Assembly (NCBI GenBank): GCA_946184295.1
Contig: CAMHEZ010000007.1
Span: forward strand, 1 to 64,000
Reading direction: 5' to 3'
Length of the DNA stretch: 64,000 nt
DNA from: an uncultured Clostridia bacterium
GTDB taxonomy: Bacteria > Bacillota > Clostridia > Oscillospirales > Acutalibacteraceae
Part shown: positions 55,543 through 64,000 of the stretch, one piece after another
Position numbering within the stretch: position 1 is the stretch's first letter
Layout: each line of letters begins with the position of its first letter
Position numbers and translations under genes: made by a program
Notes under the pieces: model-generated
Databases searched by the model: none
What the model saw: the letters and a program-made list of their open reading frames with translations, nothing else
Told to the model about the DNA's origin: nothing

Positions 55543-57147
55543 TTATTCGCCTTCGGAACGGCGACCGCGTTCCCGCTCCTCACGAATCTGCATATAATTG
55601 TCATAGTATTCGTTCATGCTCTTCTGCATATCGCTCTCACGGCGGCTGAGACGCTCCTGACGGCGCTGACGGTAATCGTCTCCGTCCCGCTCATGGCTCG
55701 AACGGCGGCGGCCGCTGCTGGCCTGACGCTTGCGGCGTTCCTCCATCAGATAACGCTCTTCCTCAGTCAGTTCGTCATCATCGTCCATCCTGCGTTTCTT
55801 TGGCCGGGTTTTCTCAGCTCTGTCACCGCCGCGGCGGCGCTCCCTGTCCGGACGCACATCGTCATAATCTTCGTCACTCTCAAAACCTTCTACAGCACGG
55901 CGGCGGCGCGGACGCTCATATCCGTCATCGTCGTCCTCAGCGGCGCGGCGGCGGCGCGGACGCTCGTATGCGTCATCGTCTTCCTCGGCGGCACGACGGC
56001 GACGCGGGCGCTCGTCCTCTTCATAGCCTTCATCGGCGGCTCGGCGACGGCGCAGACGCTCGTCTTCATCGTAGTCTTCCTCCGCAGTGCGGCGGCGGCG
56101 CGGACGCTCGTCTTCATCGTAGTCCTCCTCCGCAGTGCGACGGCGGCGCGGACGCTCGTCCTCTTCATAGCCTTCGGCATATTCCCGATCAAGCTCCGCA
56201 GACATCGCAGTGATATCCAATCCCTGTTCCTTGGCACGGGTAAGCTCATCCAGCTTTCTCAAACGACTCCTGACCGAACCGGGGGAACGCAGCCGGTCGC
56301 TGATTTCCTGTTCCTTCTTGGCCAACGTCTCGGCAATGCGCGCCTTGGGAATCTCCACATACTCGCTCGCGTGCTCCATCAGTTTGTTGAACGCCTTCAT
56401 CTCACGGTAATAGTCCATCAGAAACAAAATCAGGGCCCCGTAAAATACGCACACCGCAATTCTCTCGTACAAACGCAGCCGGAACATGGTTGCCAGCGCC
56501 TTGGCGTCACGCATGGGAATGCTCCGGAATACCCATTTCGCCTGTGCCGCCAGGCCATCCTCTTTCACATGGTCAGCCAGCAGACTCCAATTCATCTCAC
56601 TGTCCCACGCAAAATTCAGTGAAGCAAACGCGTCCACAATGCGAATCGCCGTGATCATCAAAGCCGCCACCGTCACAAAGACCCCGATCAGCGCCAGCAC
56701 CGGCACAATCCGAAATTCCATGCACGACATAACCAGATTGACAAACACGGCGGTAGCCAGCGCCAGCGCCAGCAGCTCCAGACCGCTGCCCAGCATGCCC
56801 TGCCAGCCCTTTTCATGAAATACCCACGCGATGGCATTGAACGCCATCAGGAACATTCCCAGCGCGGCCACAATCAGGCTGATCATACTGTAGGCCTGTC
56901 CCAGCGCGCGGATACGTGAAAAGAGGCATGCCGTCAGAATGCCTGTCGGAACCCCCACATAGGCAAGAAACAACATGGTACTGCGAAGCGTGCCGCCGAG
57001 GTGGGTATGCTCAAATCCGTTCATGCGAAACGCGAAGATACTGTAGATCACCGCAGCCAGCCCCATGAGCACCACCGACGGTTTCAACAAAAAACGCTGC
57101 ACACCGTCGGAAGGCGCAATGACATTACTGTAGTTATTGTCAGCCAT
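55543..57147 (-). CDS. Uncharacterised multi-TM protein with highly charged Arg/Glu/Asp repeat tail
   Basis: N-terminal TM domain then tandem DERPRRRRTAEEDYDE units. Confidence 0.75.
   Translation of the reverse strand: MADNNYSNVIAPSDGVQRFLLKPSVVLMGLAAVIYSIFAFRMNGFEHTHLGGTLRSTMLFLAYVGVPTGILTACLFSRIRALGQAYSMISLIVAALGMFLMAFNAIAWVFHEKGWQGMLGSGLELLALALATAVFVNLVMSCMEFRIVPVLALIGVFVTVAALMITAIRIVDAFASLNFAWDSEMNWSLLADHVKEDGLAAQAKWVFRSIPMRDAKALATMFRLRLYERIAVCVFYGALILFLMDYYREMKAFNKLMEHASEYVEIPKARIAETLAKKEQEISDRLRSPGSVRSRLRKLDELTRAKEQGLDITAMSAELDREYAEGYEEDERPRRRRTAEEDYDEDERPRRRRTAEEDYDEDERLRRRRAADEGYEEDERPRRRRAAEEDDDAYERPRRRRAAEDDDDGYERPRRRRAVEGFESDEDYDDVRPDRERRRGGDRAEKTRPKKRRMDDDDELTEEERYLMEERRKRQASSGRRRSSHERDGDDYRQRRQERLSRRESDMQKSMNEYYDNYMQIREERERGRRSEGE
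55890..56170 (-). repeat. 48-bp (16-aa) coding tandem repeat, about six units
   Basis: ERPRRRR[TA]A[ED]EDYDED units visible in translation. Confidence 0.85.
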
Positions 57148-57234
57148 AACCCATCAAAAATCCTCTCTAACAAAAACAACGTCAGTTGTGAATGACGTTG
57201 TTTTCGTGTTTTTCTGTTTGCATTAAGGAAACAA

Positions 57235-58551
57235 TTAATCTTCCTGCGTCCCGGAAGCGTTGCTTTCAAGGGCATCGGCCGCCTTCAGAATATCGGCGGT
57301 CAGTTCGTCAGCATCGAGCTGCGTCGTTTTCACCTTGGCTGCCTCTTCTTCCACCGATGTGATTCTGTGCTTCTTTTTGGGCCTGACCCTCTTGGCGCCT
57401 TTGAACGTATCGTCATCGGTATCACTCTCGGCTTCTTCAGGAACAACGGAAGCTACTGCCGGCTCGGGCTGCGAGGCTTCCACCGCCATGACAACCGGCA
57501 GTATTTCTTCGTCAGGAACACTCTCCACCGTTACTGCCTCCTTCACCGGCTCTGGCTGCTCGGGCTCCGTCGGCTCTTGCGGCTTCACATCTTCCTCTGC
57601 GGCGGGCAGGATCGGAGCGGGAACGGGTTGCGGCTCAACCGGAGTCGGCTGCGCAACTGCCTCTCTGGCGGCGGGCAAGGCAGCGGAAACCTCCTTTTTC
57701 TTGGCGGATTTCTTCTTGCCGCCGACTGCTTTTTTCTTAGCAGCCATCTTTTTCTTTTTGTCAGACGCGTTTTCTTCGTCGTTTTCCTCAAATTCAATGC
57801 GGTAGCGCTTGTCGCGAATGGCGTTATCCACCTCACTGAACACACGTTCTACCTGGTCAATGGCGCTCATAAACAGGAACCAGATCGCGGCGTAGAAAAT
57901 CGGCGCCAGCGCAAAACGGACAAAATCACACAGTCCGGCGCTGTAGAATCCGTCGCCCCAGCCCCTTACCCAGATACGGGTGATAAAATACACCAGCGGC
58001 AGAATCACATTCACGCCCAGACCGATCAGCGACAGCCATTTGAAGGACTGCGCATAGCTTCTGCGAATGACATTTTGATGCAGCACCGTCAGAATGAACA
58101 TCGCCGCGCACATACAGCAGATCAGCCACACAAAATAGAAGAAATAGAAAACCGGAATCGCCGCCGGTACGCCGGAGCCGCCTTGCAGATCGTTGGCAAA
58201 GCGATAGAGCACCTCGTAAGCCAGCACACCGTAATAACCCAGGCGCAGGTATTCGAGGTAAATCAGCGGTTTGGTGCCGAGCTTGGGAATATTCTCCCCG
58301 CAGTGCATGAAGTACACATAATAGGTGACGATGACCATGCTCAGGCTGCACACCAGATCGCACAGCACCAAACCGTTGGTGAGGGGATCCATGCCGCGGC
58401 TGCTTTCGCCGAGCAGCTTCAGGACGTCGCCGCACGCCCCCAGTAAACCGCTGAGCAAAATGCTGTAAATAAAGAAGATACCGTCACTCAGACAGTCCGT
58501 GATAAAGATCCTGCCATCAAGACCGATTTGTCTGTTATTTCTCAAAACCAA
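57235..58551 (-). CDS. Uncharacterised multi-TM protein with Lys-rich stretch and Pro/Glu tail
   Basis: Multiple hydrophobic segments, then SDKKKKMAAKKKAVGGKKKSAKKK and a P/E/V-rich C-terminus. Confidence 0.75.
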   Translation of the reverse strand: MVLRNNRQIGLDGRIFITDCLSDGIFFIYSILLSGLLGACGDVLKLLGESSRGMDPLTNGLVLCDLVCSLSMVIVTYYVYFMHCGENIPKLGTKPLIYLEYLRLGYYGVLAYEVLYRFANDLQGGSGVPAAIPVFYFFYFVWLICCMCAAMFILTVLHQNVIRRSYAQSFKWLSLIGLGVNVILPLVYFITRIWVRGWGDGFYSAGLCDFVRFALAPIFYAAIWFLFMSAIDQVERVFSEVDNAIRDKRYRIEFEENDEENASDKKKKMAAKKKAVGGKKKSAKKKEVSAALPAAREAVAQPTPVEPQPVPAPILPAAEEDVKPQEPTEPEQPEPVKEAVTVESVPDEEILPVVMAVEASQPEPAVASVVPEEAESDTDDDTFKGAKRVRPKKKHRITSVEEEAAKVKTTQLDADELTADILKAADALESNASGTQED

Positions 58552-58713
58552 CCATCCTTACCTATCGAATTTTGCCGAACAAGGTCACATTTCAACACAG
58601 CGGCAATGAAAAAAATCAAACTACTGTTTATCATAACACACTTTTCCGCTTCATTCAAGATGAATTTCGCCCATCGGTCAAAAATTTACCTATCGTCCAT
58701 ATTTTTTTGGCGT

Positions 58714-61008
58714 TTATCCGCGGCGCCGTACGGCCACCTTCTTACCCTTGCGCGGTGAAGAACGAGGCGCCGCATGAGACATATCGAAATGACTGTCAAA
58801 GTCGTCTGCCAGCTCCTCGTCAAAGCGGCGGCTGTCGTTTCTGACCGGTGTACGCTGGCGACGTTTTCTGCGCGGCGGCACAGGCTGACTGTCCTGTTCA
58901 AAGTCGTCAAAATCGTCAAGGTTGCCGAGATCGTCAAAACTGTCGGCAGGCTGCCCCATGCCGCGTGTGTCAAAGCTCACGCTGCCCGGACGGTTCATAC
59001 CATCTGAACTGCGCTCTGCCGTGTCATCGGAAAAACCGGCGCTGCCTGTGCGCTGGAAGCTCATAGACGCTTCATTGTGCGCCGGCGCAAAACCGCTGTT
59101 TCCCAGACCGTTCCAATCTGTCCCCATACCGTCCGGCCCACCGGGAAATCCCCTGCTGTTGTCAAGCTTTTGCTCCGTCTCAAAGCTCACATCCGGCCGC
59201 ATGGAAAAGGTCGTGGCTTCGATATCGGCATAATTCTGCCGTTCGTCATTAATACCGCGGTAATTGTAGGGGTCCTGCTCCGGCGCTTCCTCATATACGC
59301 CAATACGGCCGCGCTGCTGCTCGTTCTGCGCACTGATCTGATCAATCAGGTCAAACAGCTCATTCTCGGCGGCGTACACCTCGCGGATATTGTACGGCGC
59401 ACGGATTTCCTCATGCGTCAGCCGCGCCTCGGTGCTCACTGTGCTGATGAAGCGGCGCATTTCGTTATATTCCTCTTCGGTCTCGCCGAGATACCGCTGC
59501 GCCTCAATATAACGCTCGATGTCTGCCGCCAGTGTGGGAGATTTGATATTGTCCTCCGCAGGCTCATATGCCGGTTCTGGTATGGTGTAAACCTTGGGTT
59601 TGAAACTGGGCAGCCGTTTGCGGAACGCCTTCAGCCGCGCCATCAAATCTGCCATGACGCCGGAATCCTGCCGCGTCGGCTCCGGCTGCGGCGACACTGT
59701 ATCGCTGTCCGTCAAAGGTTCCTCGGCAGACTCTCCGATAGTTTCCCGCCGCGACAATTCCTCGTCCCTTACTTCCGACGGTTCGTCCGGCAACGTCGCG
59801 GGCAAATCCTCCATTGACGGCGAAACGGGCGGCATATCCGCCGTTTCGGACACAACCGGCAGCTCGTAGGAGCTATTGTCAGGTTCGTCTCCAAAATCGT
59901 CATGGAAATCCGAAACAACCGGCTGCTGCTCTTCTTGAGACGGCAAATCCACAAAGCTCACCGTATCGGAAATATAGTTGGGGTCATCATGGCGCGTATC
60001 GGTATTTCCGGACGGCGGCAGATTGCTTTTTTTCCTGCCGAACAACCCGCCGACCGTTTCCTTGAACCCGGTCAGACCGGCAGCTACAGACGCGCCCAGT
60101 GCCGCCGCGCCCGCGCCAAAGGCAGCCGTCCGGACGTTCTTGGGCTTCTTTTCCTTTTTAAGGTCGGCAGTCGGCTCCGCCGGAGCAATCGGCGCGGCAA
60201 AGTCATCGCCGAACATTTCGCCGTAAAGATTGTCGGAATTTGTTCCGTCATTGTCCTGTGCAACATCTTCTCCGATGGCTTCCGGGAAATGATCTGAAAA
60301 GTCCGGCATTTCCGAAGATGTATCATCATCCGCAGATGATGCCCCGGCTTCAAATGGAGATGTTTCCCCCAGCGACGCAAAGCCTTCCAGAGGCGACGTG
60401 TTGCCAAGCATCGCAAAATCGCCAAACGGTGTTTCGTCCGTCAGCATATTTTCATCGGAATCGCTCTGAGCGGCAAAACTTCCCCCGGCAGCCGCTTCTT
60501 CATCGGAAATCAATACCGGCTCTTCCGTCTTTGTGGTTTGGTCACTGTTGTTTTTCTTGCTTTTTTCGGACGCCTTCTTGCCGTCTTTCTTCTGTGAAAC
60601 CTTGTCCGAAACCGCGCGGAACAGCGCACTGAAACCGTTGCGCAGATCCTTGTCGCCTTCTCGCCGCTGCGGCTGTGAAGAAACGGAGGTCTCCGGCGGC
60701 GCCAAATCAAAATCCGGCTGCTGCATCAAGTCTGGCTCAGAGGCGGGAGCAGACATCTCTCCCCCGTTGTACCCGGTCGGGGCGCTATTTCCGCCGCTTA
60801 AGGAATCGCTTTCCAGCAGGTCGGCCAGCTCACCCAAATCCATATCATCGGAAAAATCCCGCAGTGCCACGTGTTCCCTGCCCGTAACGCCGGACAGCTC
60901 GTCTGTATTCTCTAAATCCCCCAAATCCTGCCAATCATCGTCAAGCGGCAGCTCACCGCGGTGAGAAGCGTCGGAAAATCTCGGCAAATCCATCTTCCTT
61001 TCCATCAA
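58714..61008 (-). CDS. Uncharacterised large acidic, predicted-disordered protein
   Basis: 764-codon ORF rich in D/E/S/P; one hydrophobic stretch TAAFGAGAAALGASVAAGLTGF; no recognised domain. Confidence 0.7.
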   Translation of the reverse strand: MMERKMDLPRFSDASHRGELPLDDDWQDLGDLENTDELSGVTGREHVALRDFSDDMDLGELADLLESDSLSGGNSAPTGYNGGEMSAPASEPDLMQQPDFDLAPPETSVSSQPQRREGDKDLRNGFSALFRAVSDKVSQKKDGKKASEKSKKNNSDQTTKTEEPVLISDEEAAAGGSFAAQSDSDENMLTDETPFGDFAMLGNTSPLEGFASLGETSPFEAGASSADDDTSSEMPDFSDHFPEAIGEDVAQDNDGTNSDNLYGEMFGDDFAAPIAPAEPTADLKKEKKPKNVRTAAFGAGAAALGASVAAGLTGFKETVGGLFGRKKSNLPPSGNTDTRHDDPNYISDTVSFVDLPSQEEQQPVVSDFHDDFGDEPDNSSYELPVVSETADMPPVSPSMEDLPATLPDEPSEVRDEELSRRETIGESAEEPLTDSDTVSPQPEPTRQDSGVMADLMARLKAFRKRLPSFKPKVYTIPEPAYEPAEDNIKSPTLAADIERYIEAQRYLGETEEEYNEMRRFISTVSTEARLTHEEIRAPYNIREVYAAENELFDLIDQISAQNEQQRGRIGVYEEAPEQDPYNYRGINDERQNYADIEATTFSMRPDVSFETEQKLDNSRGFPGGPDGMGTDWNGLGNSGFAPAHNEASMSFQRTGSAGFSDDTAERSSDGMNRPGSVSFDTRGMGQPADSFDDLGNLDDFDDFEQDSQPVPPRRKRRQRTPVRNDSRRFDEELADDFDSHFDMSHAAPRSSPRKGKKVAVRRRG

Positions 61009-61126
61009 AATCTATCTGCTAACCCACTCTTTCCGGTTATATACATCATACCACGTTCATAAATATAAGTAAATCCAAATTTCATGAATTTTTTCATGCG
61101 CATCAATATAGGAGGCATCTCCAATT

Positions 61127-61717
61127 ATGATGAATTACGTTTTTGCCTTTCTTATCATTCTCGCAGCCGCATGGGGCATCGGCTCGGGCCACGCGCCGGA
61201 GGTAGCGGCGGCTATCCTCAAAAGCGGCGGCGACACGGTGCAGCTCCTGCTGACTGTGGCAGGCGCCATGTCGGTGTGGAGCGGTCTGATGGCCGTCGCG
61301 GAAAAGTCAGGTCTGACGCAATGGGCCACGCGGCTGCTGCGTCCCCTGATACGGCTGCTCCTGCCGGGACTGCGCCGGGACGGCGAGGCAGAGCAATGTG
61401 TCTGCATGAATCTCGTCGCCAATCTGCTGGGGCTTGGCAACGCCGCCACGCCGCTGGGACTGCGTGCCATGAATGCCATGCGCCGGGAACAAGGACTGAA
61501 CGACGGACGTGCCAGCGCCGAAATGACCACCTTCGTGGTCATGAACACTGCCTCGCTCCAGCTGCTGCCCACCACGCTGATGGTGATTCGCACCGAAGCA
61601 GGCTCCGCAGACCCCATGGGCATTCTGCCCTGCATCTGGCTGACCTCGCTGAGTGCGCTCACGGCGGGGCTGCTGATGTGCCTGATTCTGCGCGGCTTTG
61701 CTTCACCAAAAAATTAA
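61127..61717 (+). CDS. spmA: Spore maturation protein A (nucleoside-recognition domain)
   Basis: LTVAGAMSVWSGLMAVAEKSGLTQWATRLLRPLIRLLLPGL...NLLGLGNAATPLGLRAMNAM. Confidence 0.92.
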   Translation: MMNYVFAFLIILAAAWGIGSGHAPEVAAAILKSGGDTVQLLLTVAGAMSVWSGLMAVAEKSGLTQWATRLLRPLIRLLLPGLRRDGEAEQCVCMNLVANLLGLGNAATPLGLRAMNAMRREQGLNDGRASAEMTTFVVMNTASLQLLPTTLMVIRTEAGSADPMGILPCIWLTSLSALTAGLLMCLILRGFASPKN

Positions 61718-61726
61718 CAGAAGAGA

Positions 61727-62266
61727 GTGGTTCATATAGAAAACTTTGGCGCCATCGGCAACGACATCATCATCATAACCGCCGCAGGCATTGTACTGTT
61801 GGGACTGGTGCGGAAGGTACCGGTTTTTGATACCTTTCTGGAGGGGGCGCGAGAGGGACTTGCCGCCGCGCTGCGCATCATGCCAGCGCTCACGGCGCTC
61901 ACGCTGTGCATTGCCATGATAAAAGCCTCCGGCGCGCTCGACGCCGCGTCACGGCTGGCGTCGCCGCTGATCGGCGCGTTCCGTATTCCGCCCGAAACCA
62001 CGCCGCTCATGCTGGTGCGGCCGCTTTCCGGCAGCGGCGCGCTGGCAGTCATCCGGCAGATTTTCACTGATGTCGGCCCCGACAGCTACGCGGGGCAGGT
62101 CGCGTCGGTCATGATGGGTTCCACTGAAACCACCTTTTACACCGTGGCTGTCTATTATGGCAGCGTCGGCGTGAAAAAGACTGGATACACGATTCCCGCC
62201 GCCCTGACCGCCGATCTGACGGGTATGATTGTGGCTGCATTGACCGTGACGCTGTTTCTGCATTGA
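61727..62266 (+). CDS. spmB: Spore maturation protein B
   Basis: VPVFDTFLEGAREGLAAALRIMPALTALTLCIAMIKASGALD...RPLSGSGALAV...MGSTETTFYTVAVYYGSVG. Confidence 0.92.
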   Translation: MVHIENFGAIGNDIIIITAAGIVLLGLVRKVPVFDTFLEGAREGLAAALRIMPALTALTLCIAMIKASGALDAASRLASPLIGAFRIPPETTPLMLVRPLSGSGALAVIRQIFTDVGPDSYAGQVASVMMGSTETTFYTVAVYYGSVGVKKTGYTIPAALTADLTGMIVAALTVTLFLH

Positions 62267-62276
62267 ACGGACAACA

Positions 62277-62322
62277 AAGAGGCATCGGCCTTTTCTCCCC
62301 CAAAAGCCGGTGCCTCTCTTTA
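62277..62322. terminator. Bidirectional terminator
   Basis: aaagaggcatcggc ... gccggtgcctctcttt. Confidence 0.7.
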
Positions 62323-62339
62323 TTGATGTCGTTCTCTTT

Positions 62340-63575
62340 CTACACTTTGTCCGTCCACGATTTGAGCAGGCTGACGCGCCGGATTCCCTTGAACGCACGC
62401 CAGTCGTCATAAATTTCCTCATAACGCTTGTAGGCGTTGGCTACCGCGTCGTCCCATGATAGATAGACCTCCTGCGCGGCCAGTTCGCCGGTCTGCGCGA
62501 GAAAATCGCGGTCATGCACGGCGTTGATAATAGCTGCCGCGAACGCGTCGGGGTTTTCTTCCGCAATGAAGCCATTGCGGCCGTCGGTGACGATTTCGGA
62601 AGCACAGCTGTCCTTGACCAGCACGCTGGGCGTACGGCAGGCCGCCGCCTCCATCACCACCAGTCCCGCTGTATCATAAGTGGACGGGAACAGGAACAGG
62701 TCGGCGCGGGTAAAGTAGCCTTTGAGCAGTGCGCGGTCGTGAATCGGGCCGGGGAACATGGTGGAAGTGGAAAGCCCCACCTTGCGGGTGTAGTCGATCA
62801 TCTCGTCACGTTCCGGGCCGCCGCCCACAAAAATCATCTTGAAACGCACGCCCGCCGCCTTCACCTTGACCAGCGCGTCAATGATAAGTTTGATATTTTT
62901 ATACCACTGCATTCTGCCGCAGTACATAAAGACCAGTTCGTTGGAGGCGATCGCCGTCTCGGCCTGCACGCGGCGCATGATTTCGGGCGAAGCGGGGTCA
63001 AGGGTAATATCGGCGCCGTTGACCATCACGCGGCTGTCGCCTTTATAGCCCAGTGCCCGCAGCGAATCCCCCGCTCCCTTGCTGACCGTCCAGACCTCAT
63101 CGGCATAATTGAAGTTGCTGGTGACAAATTCCGCGGCGACCTTGCAGAGCGCCTTCTTTTTCAACGTGAACTCAAACTCGCTGGCAAACTTGGTATGATA
63201 GGTCATGATAACCGGAATTTTGTGGCCGATATTGACATTTCGCGCCAGCAGTGCCGCCGTAAAGGGGCTGTGGACATGAATGATATCGAGGTTCTCCTTC
63301 TGGATTTCGCGGATTGACGGAACGGAAAACGGAATGCCCGCGCGGTAGCGAATGCGTGTCTTCTCGGTGGGAAGAGATGTATAGCGGATCACCTTGAAGG
63401 GATAGTTGTCCTCCACGTTTTTGTAGCGCGGGGTAACCACCACGCTTTCCCCGTACTTTTCGTGAATGATTCTGGCATAATTGACCACTGTATTGGAAAC
63501 GCCGTCGATTGTCGGCGGAAAAGACTCATTAAAAAGACCGATTTTCAGTTGTTTCATGATAAGAAATCTAATCAC
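62340..63575 (-). CDS. Glycosyltransferase family 4 protein
   Basis: KIGLFNESFPPTIDGVSNTVVNYARIIHEKYGESVVVTP...IIHVHSPFTAALLARN...FLFPSTYDTAGLVVMEAAACRTPSVLVKDS. Start may be MKQLKIGLF. Confidence 0.92.
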   Translation of the reverse strand: MIRFLIMKQLKIGLFNESFPPTIDGVSNTVVNYARIIHEKYGESVVVTPRYKNVEDNYPFKVIRYTSLPTEKTRIRYRAGIPFSVPSIREIQKENLDIIHVHSPFTAALLARNVNIGHKIPVIMTYHTKFASEFEFTLKKKALCKVAAEFVTSNFNYADEVWTVSKGAGDSLRALGYKGDSRVMVNGADITLDPASPEIMRRVQAETAIASNELVFMYCGRMQWYKNIKLIIDALVKVKAAGVRFKMIFVGGGPERDEMIDYTRKVGLSTSTMFPGPIHDRALLKGYFTRADLFLFPSTYDTAGLVVMEAAACRTPSVLVKDSCASEIVTDGRNGFIAEENPDAFAAAIINAVHDRDFLAQTGELAAQEVYLSWDDAVANAYKRYEEIYDDWRAFKGIRRVSLLKSWTDKV

Positions 63576-63737
63576 CTTTCGTTAAATGTCACAAGACGGA
63601 CAACCGCCATTGCAAAAATTCGTTGCTATTATACCATATCTCATACACAAATGCAATCGTTTTGATGTAAAATTATTGATAGAATCAACAATTTTCCGTG
63701 TTTTTCTTCTCAAAACAAAATTTATGCAAAATACGGG

Positions 63738-63766
63738 TTGAATTTATCGGCAAAGAGGATTAAAAT
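63738..63766 (+). promoter_or_regulatory. Promoter upstream of pduL-like gene
   Basis: TTGAAT, 17 bp, TAAAAT. Confidence 0.6.
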
Positions 63767-63825
63767 GGTAATAGCAGAATGCGTTACCGCCTGATGCAAT
63801 TTTATCATAACAGGAGATTTGATGT

Positions 63826-64000
63826 ATGAAAGTAATGGTTGAAACCTCCGCACGTCACGTACACCTCACCGACGCCGACCTCGCCGCGCTCTTTGGCGAG
63901 GGCTATCAGCTCACCAAGAAAAAGGACCTCTCCCAGCCCGGTCAGTACGCTAGCAATGAGAGAGTGGACGTCATCGGCCCCAAGGGCGTCATGCCCAATG
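63826..64000 (+). CDS. Phosphate propanoyltransferase (PduL-like), 3' truncated by window edge
   Basis: MKVMVETSARHVHLTDADLAALFGEGYQLTKKKDLSQPGQYASNERVDVIGPKGVMPN, preceded by CAGGAG. Confidence 0.9.
   Translation, partial: MKVMVETSARHVHLTDADLAALFGEGYQLTKKKDLSQPGQYASNERVDVIGPKGVMPN

Noticed and set aside
55890-56170. CRISPR-like direct repeats
   Set aside because: Repeats are in frame, encode a consistent 16-aa unit and have no unique spacers.

Overview
This 64 kb window looks like core chromosome from a low-GC-phylum anaerobe. Content (SpoVB-like flippase, SpmA/SpmB, DegV, CpsB/CpsD, Na+-pumping decarboxylase subunits) suggests a spore-lineage Clostridia/Oscillospiraceae-type Firmicute. 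The backbone is recognisable: HU, ilvB-ilvN, the rimP-nusA-ylxR-ylxQ-infB-rbfA-nrnA-truB-ribF operon, a Gld-type ABC cluster, TatD, GlgA, MnmA, DusB, tRNA-Leu(UAA), a partial tRNA-Arg(CCG) and a 3'-truncated PduL. I see no phage, transposase, CRISPR array or obvious defence island. The signals worth a second look are: (1) three separate phospho-signalling proteins with damaged catalytic motifs: a histidine-kinase-like protein with Ala at the expected His, a BY-kinase with a degenerate Walker A motif and a (GY)10 tail, and a zinc-ribbon/PASTA pseudokinase; (2) a dispersed 85-220 bp intergenic repeat family, six copies, usually abutting a stop codon, with hairpins whose arms covary between copies; (3) a GC-rich, apparently structured non-coding region upstream of oadG; (4) a run of uncharacterised membrane and disordered proteins at 55-61 kb; (5) a terminator-like hairpin between the promoter and start of the rimP-nusA operon. 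All family calls were made by eye from translated motifs; no searches were run.
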